Origin: an uncultured beta proteobacterium
GTDB lineage: Bacteria; Pseudomonadota; Gammaproteobacteria; Burkholderiales; Rhodocyclaceae
DNA length: 12,942 nt
Direction of reading: 5' to 3'
Assembly (NCBI GenBank): GCA_903930395.1
Contig: CAIYYE010000500.1
Coordinates: 1-12,942 of the forward strand
Shown here in pieces: positions 11,602 through 12,942 of this stretch; the stretch's first letter is position 1; every line of letters begins with the position of its first letter. The notes beneath the pieces are model-generated. The model was given only the letters and a program-made list of their open reading frames with translations, was not told where the DNA came from and did not search any database. The position numbers and the translations under genes are program-made.

Positions 11602-12942
11602 CTACATCCGCCCCAGCTTGCGATACAGCGTGTTGCGGCTGATGCCGAGCTGGCGGGCTGCGGAAGAGATGTTGCCGCCAGCGGCATCGAGTGCTCGCAT
11701 GGCGGCCTGGCGGCCAATGGCGTCCATGCTGTTGGCGCCTTCCAGCGGTGCCGCGGCCCATGGGTCGAAACCGGGCTGGGCGTGGGGGGCGGTGGCCATC
11801 ACGGTTTCAAAAAGTTCTTCCGGCAGGTGGCTTTCGGTGATGACTGATTCATCGTCGTCAAGCAGCGCGATGGCAACCCGGATGACGTTAAACAACTGGC
11901 GGATATTGCCCGGCCAGGCGTAGTTTTCGATGGCGTGCTGGGCCTTCTCCGAGAAACGTACCTGCAGGCTGCGCGTCGTCGTTTCCGAGGCGGCGATCTT
12001 GGCGACCAGGGCGCCGATGTCGGTGCGTTCGCGCAGCGCCGGCATGGTTACGCTCATGCCGTTCAGGCGGTAATAAAGGTCTTCGCGGAAGGCGCCGCGC
12101 GCGACTTCCTCGCGCAATTTGCGGTGGGTGGCGCAGACCAGCGAAATATCGACCTGAATGGCCCTTGTGCTGCCCAGCGGTGTGACGCAACGTTCCTGCA
12201 ATACGCGCAGCAGGCGGGCTTGCAGGTTGAGCGGCATGTCGCCGATTTCGTCGAGGAAGAGGGTGCCGCCATGCGCCTGCTGGATCTTGCCGGGCGCCCC
12301 TTCCTTGCGGGCGCCGGTGAAGGCGCCGCCTTGATAGCCGAAGAGTTCGGACTCGATCAGGGTTTCCGGAATCGAGGCGCAGTTCAGCGCAACAAAGGGA
12401 CCGCTGCCGCGCGGGCCGCTATTGTGGAAGCCCTTGGCGAACATTTCCTTGCCGGCGCCCGATTCGCCCTGGATGAGGATGGGAATGTCCTTGCCGAGTA
12501 TGCGTCGGGCGCGCTCGATGGCGGCCTGCAGGCGGGCATCGCCGGTATTCAGGGTGTCCAGGGTCGGGCCGCTGGGGGCAGCCGCTTCGGGGCGGCGTGG
12601 CGGGCGGATAGTCGCCGGCTCATCGTAGACCCGGCCGGCCACGGTCAGCGGCGGCAGCTGGCCGCGGAGCTGGACATGCAGCGACTTGCCATTGACATTG
12701 ATCTCGTAACTGCCTTGCGGCGTATGGCGCAGACGGTCAATGAGGGCTGACAGGTTGCTTTCGAAAACCATCGAGAAGTCGCGCCGAACGGCGTCAACCT
12801 GGCGAATGCCGAGCAGGTCGGTTCCGTTGCGGTTCATGGCCAGGACCTGACCGTCGAGCGAAACGGCCGCGACGCCTTCTTTCGGGCTGCCCAGGTAATC
12901 GGCGCGGCTATGGAAGCAGACCAGGATGTCGCGGGCGTGTAC
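11602..12942 (-). CDS. Sigma-54-dependent AcoR-type transcriptional activator (5' end beyond window)
   Basis: Bacterial enhancer-binding protein; 446 residues are visible and the reading frame runs off the right edge, so the N-terminus (a GAF-type sensor domain in AcoR relatives) is missing. Visible residues 17-50 (YLGSPKEGVAAV...) match the start of a PAS domain. The AAA+ domain has Walker A GESGAGKE (159-166), the sigma-54 contact loop GAFTGA (206-211), Walker B region LFLDEIGDMP (229-238) and FREDLYYRLN (285-294). A Fis-type helix-turn-helix closes the protein (NISSAARQLGISRNTLYRKL, 424-443). All core motifs for opening sigma-54 promoters are intact. Similarity to AcoR suggests sensing of a small metabolite, but the signal cannot be read here. 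An internal ATG at 12837 is not the true start. I found no convincing -24/-12 promoter in the window, so its targets probably lie elsewhere. Confidence 0.92.
   Translation of the reverse strand, partial: VHARDILVCFHSRADYLGSPKEGVAAVSLDGQVLAMNRNGTDLLGIRQVDAVRRDFSMVFESNLSALIDRLRHTPQGSYEINVNGKSLHVQLRGQLPPLTVAGRVYDEPATIRPPRRPEAAAPSGPTLDTLNTGDARLQAAIERARRILGKDIPILIQGESGAGKEMFAKGFHNSGPRGSGPFVALNCASIPETLIESELFGYQGGAFTGARKEGAPGKIQQAHGGTLFLDEIGDMPLNLQARLLRVLQERCVTPLGSTRAIQVDISLVCATHRKLREEVARGAFREDLYYRLNGMSVTMPALRERTDIGALVAKIAASETTTRSLQVRFSEKAQHAIENYAWPGNIRQLFNVIRVAIALLDDDESVITESHLPEELFETVMATAPHAQPGFDPWAAAPLEGANSMDAIGRQAAMRALDAAGGNISSAARQLGISRNTLYRKLGRM

Noticed and set aside
11935..12750. 271-codon open frame on the plus strand
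   Set aside because: Antisense to the sigma-54 activator, whose Walker A, GAFTGA and HTH motifs are all present.

Overview
The window reads as the chromosome of a betaproteobacterium, most likely of the Rhodocyclaceae type (Dechloromonas/Azonexus/Accumulibacter-like). This is inferred from the gene mix (soluble NAD-coupled [NiFe] hydrogenase, class I PHA synthase, di-iron O2/NO-type proteins, AcoR-type sigma-54 regulator) and from GC-rich coding DNA; no rRNA or other taxonomic marker is present. Twelve complete genes and one cut gene are well supported, plus a possible gene tail at the left edge. Coding density is high and no gap exceeds about 212 bases.

Left (1-2034): the end of a hox hydrogenase operon. 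hoxH, the NiFe catalytic subunit, is followed with a 4-base overlap by hoxW, its dedicated maturation endopeptidase. A few codons at the left edge may be the end of hoxY.

Second block (2035-3728): a 206-base intergenic region with a near-consensus sigma-70 promoter and three inverted repeats, then an 11-base-spaced gene pair. The first protein has two cytoplasmic zinc ribbons, one membrane helix and a long Pro-rich TonB-like arm built from a 30-bp tandem repeat; the second is a small lipoprotein. Together they look like an undescribed envelope-spanning pair, in DNA visibly less GC-rich than its surroundings.

Third block (3735-5739): a ComB-family phosphatase-like protein, an exported protein of unknown function, and, convergent with it, a UspA-type stress protein.

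Fourth block (5952-9116): class I PHA synthase phaC, transcribed divergently from usp, followed closely by a soluble, degenerate chemoreceptor-like protein and an MBL-fold di-iron protein of the ODP (oxygen-binding di-iron protein) type. The receptor/ODP pairing matches the arrangement known from Treponema and Thermotoga, where ODP feeds O2/iron information into chemotaxis, but this receptor is short and its signalling tip has lost conserved residues.

Fifth block (9128-11575): a perfect FNR/DNR-type palindrome (TTGAC-N4-GTCAA), placed like a class II activator site, precedes a compact gene set: a hemerythrin-like di-iron protein, a DUF2249 protein, a polytopic membrane protein with heme-copper-oxidase-like or NnrS-like features, and a SirB2 membrane protein. 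It looks like an oxygen- or NO-responsive operon. Facing it from the right edge is a sigma-54-dependent AcoR-type regulator, cut by the window end.

The strongest candidate for a little-described system is 7716-11575: two unrelated di-iron gas-binding folds (ODP and hemerythrin) next to a cut-down chemoreceptor and a membrane redox-type module under apparent FNR-family control.
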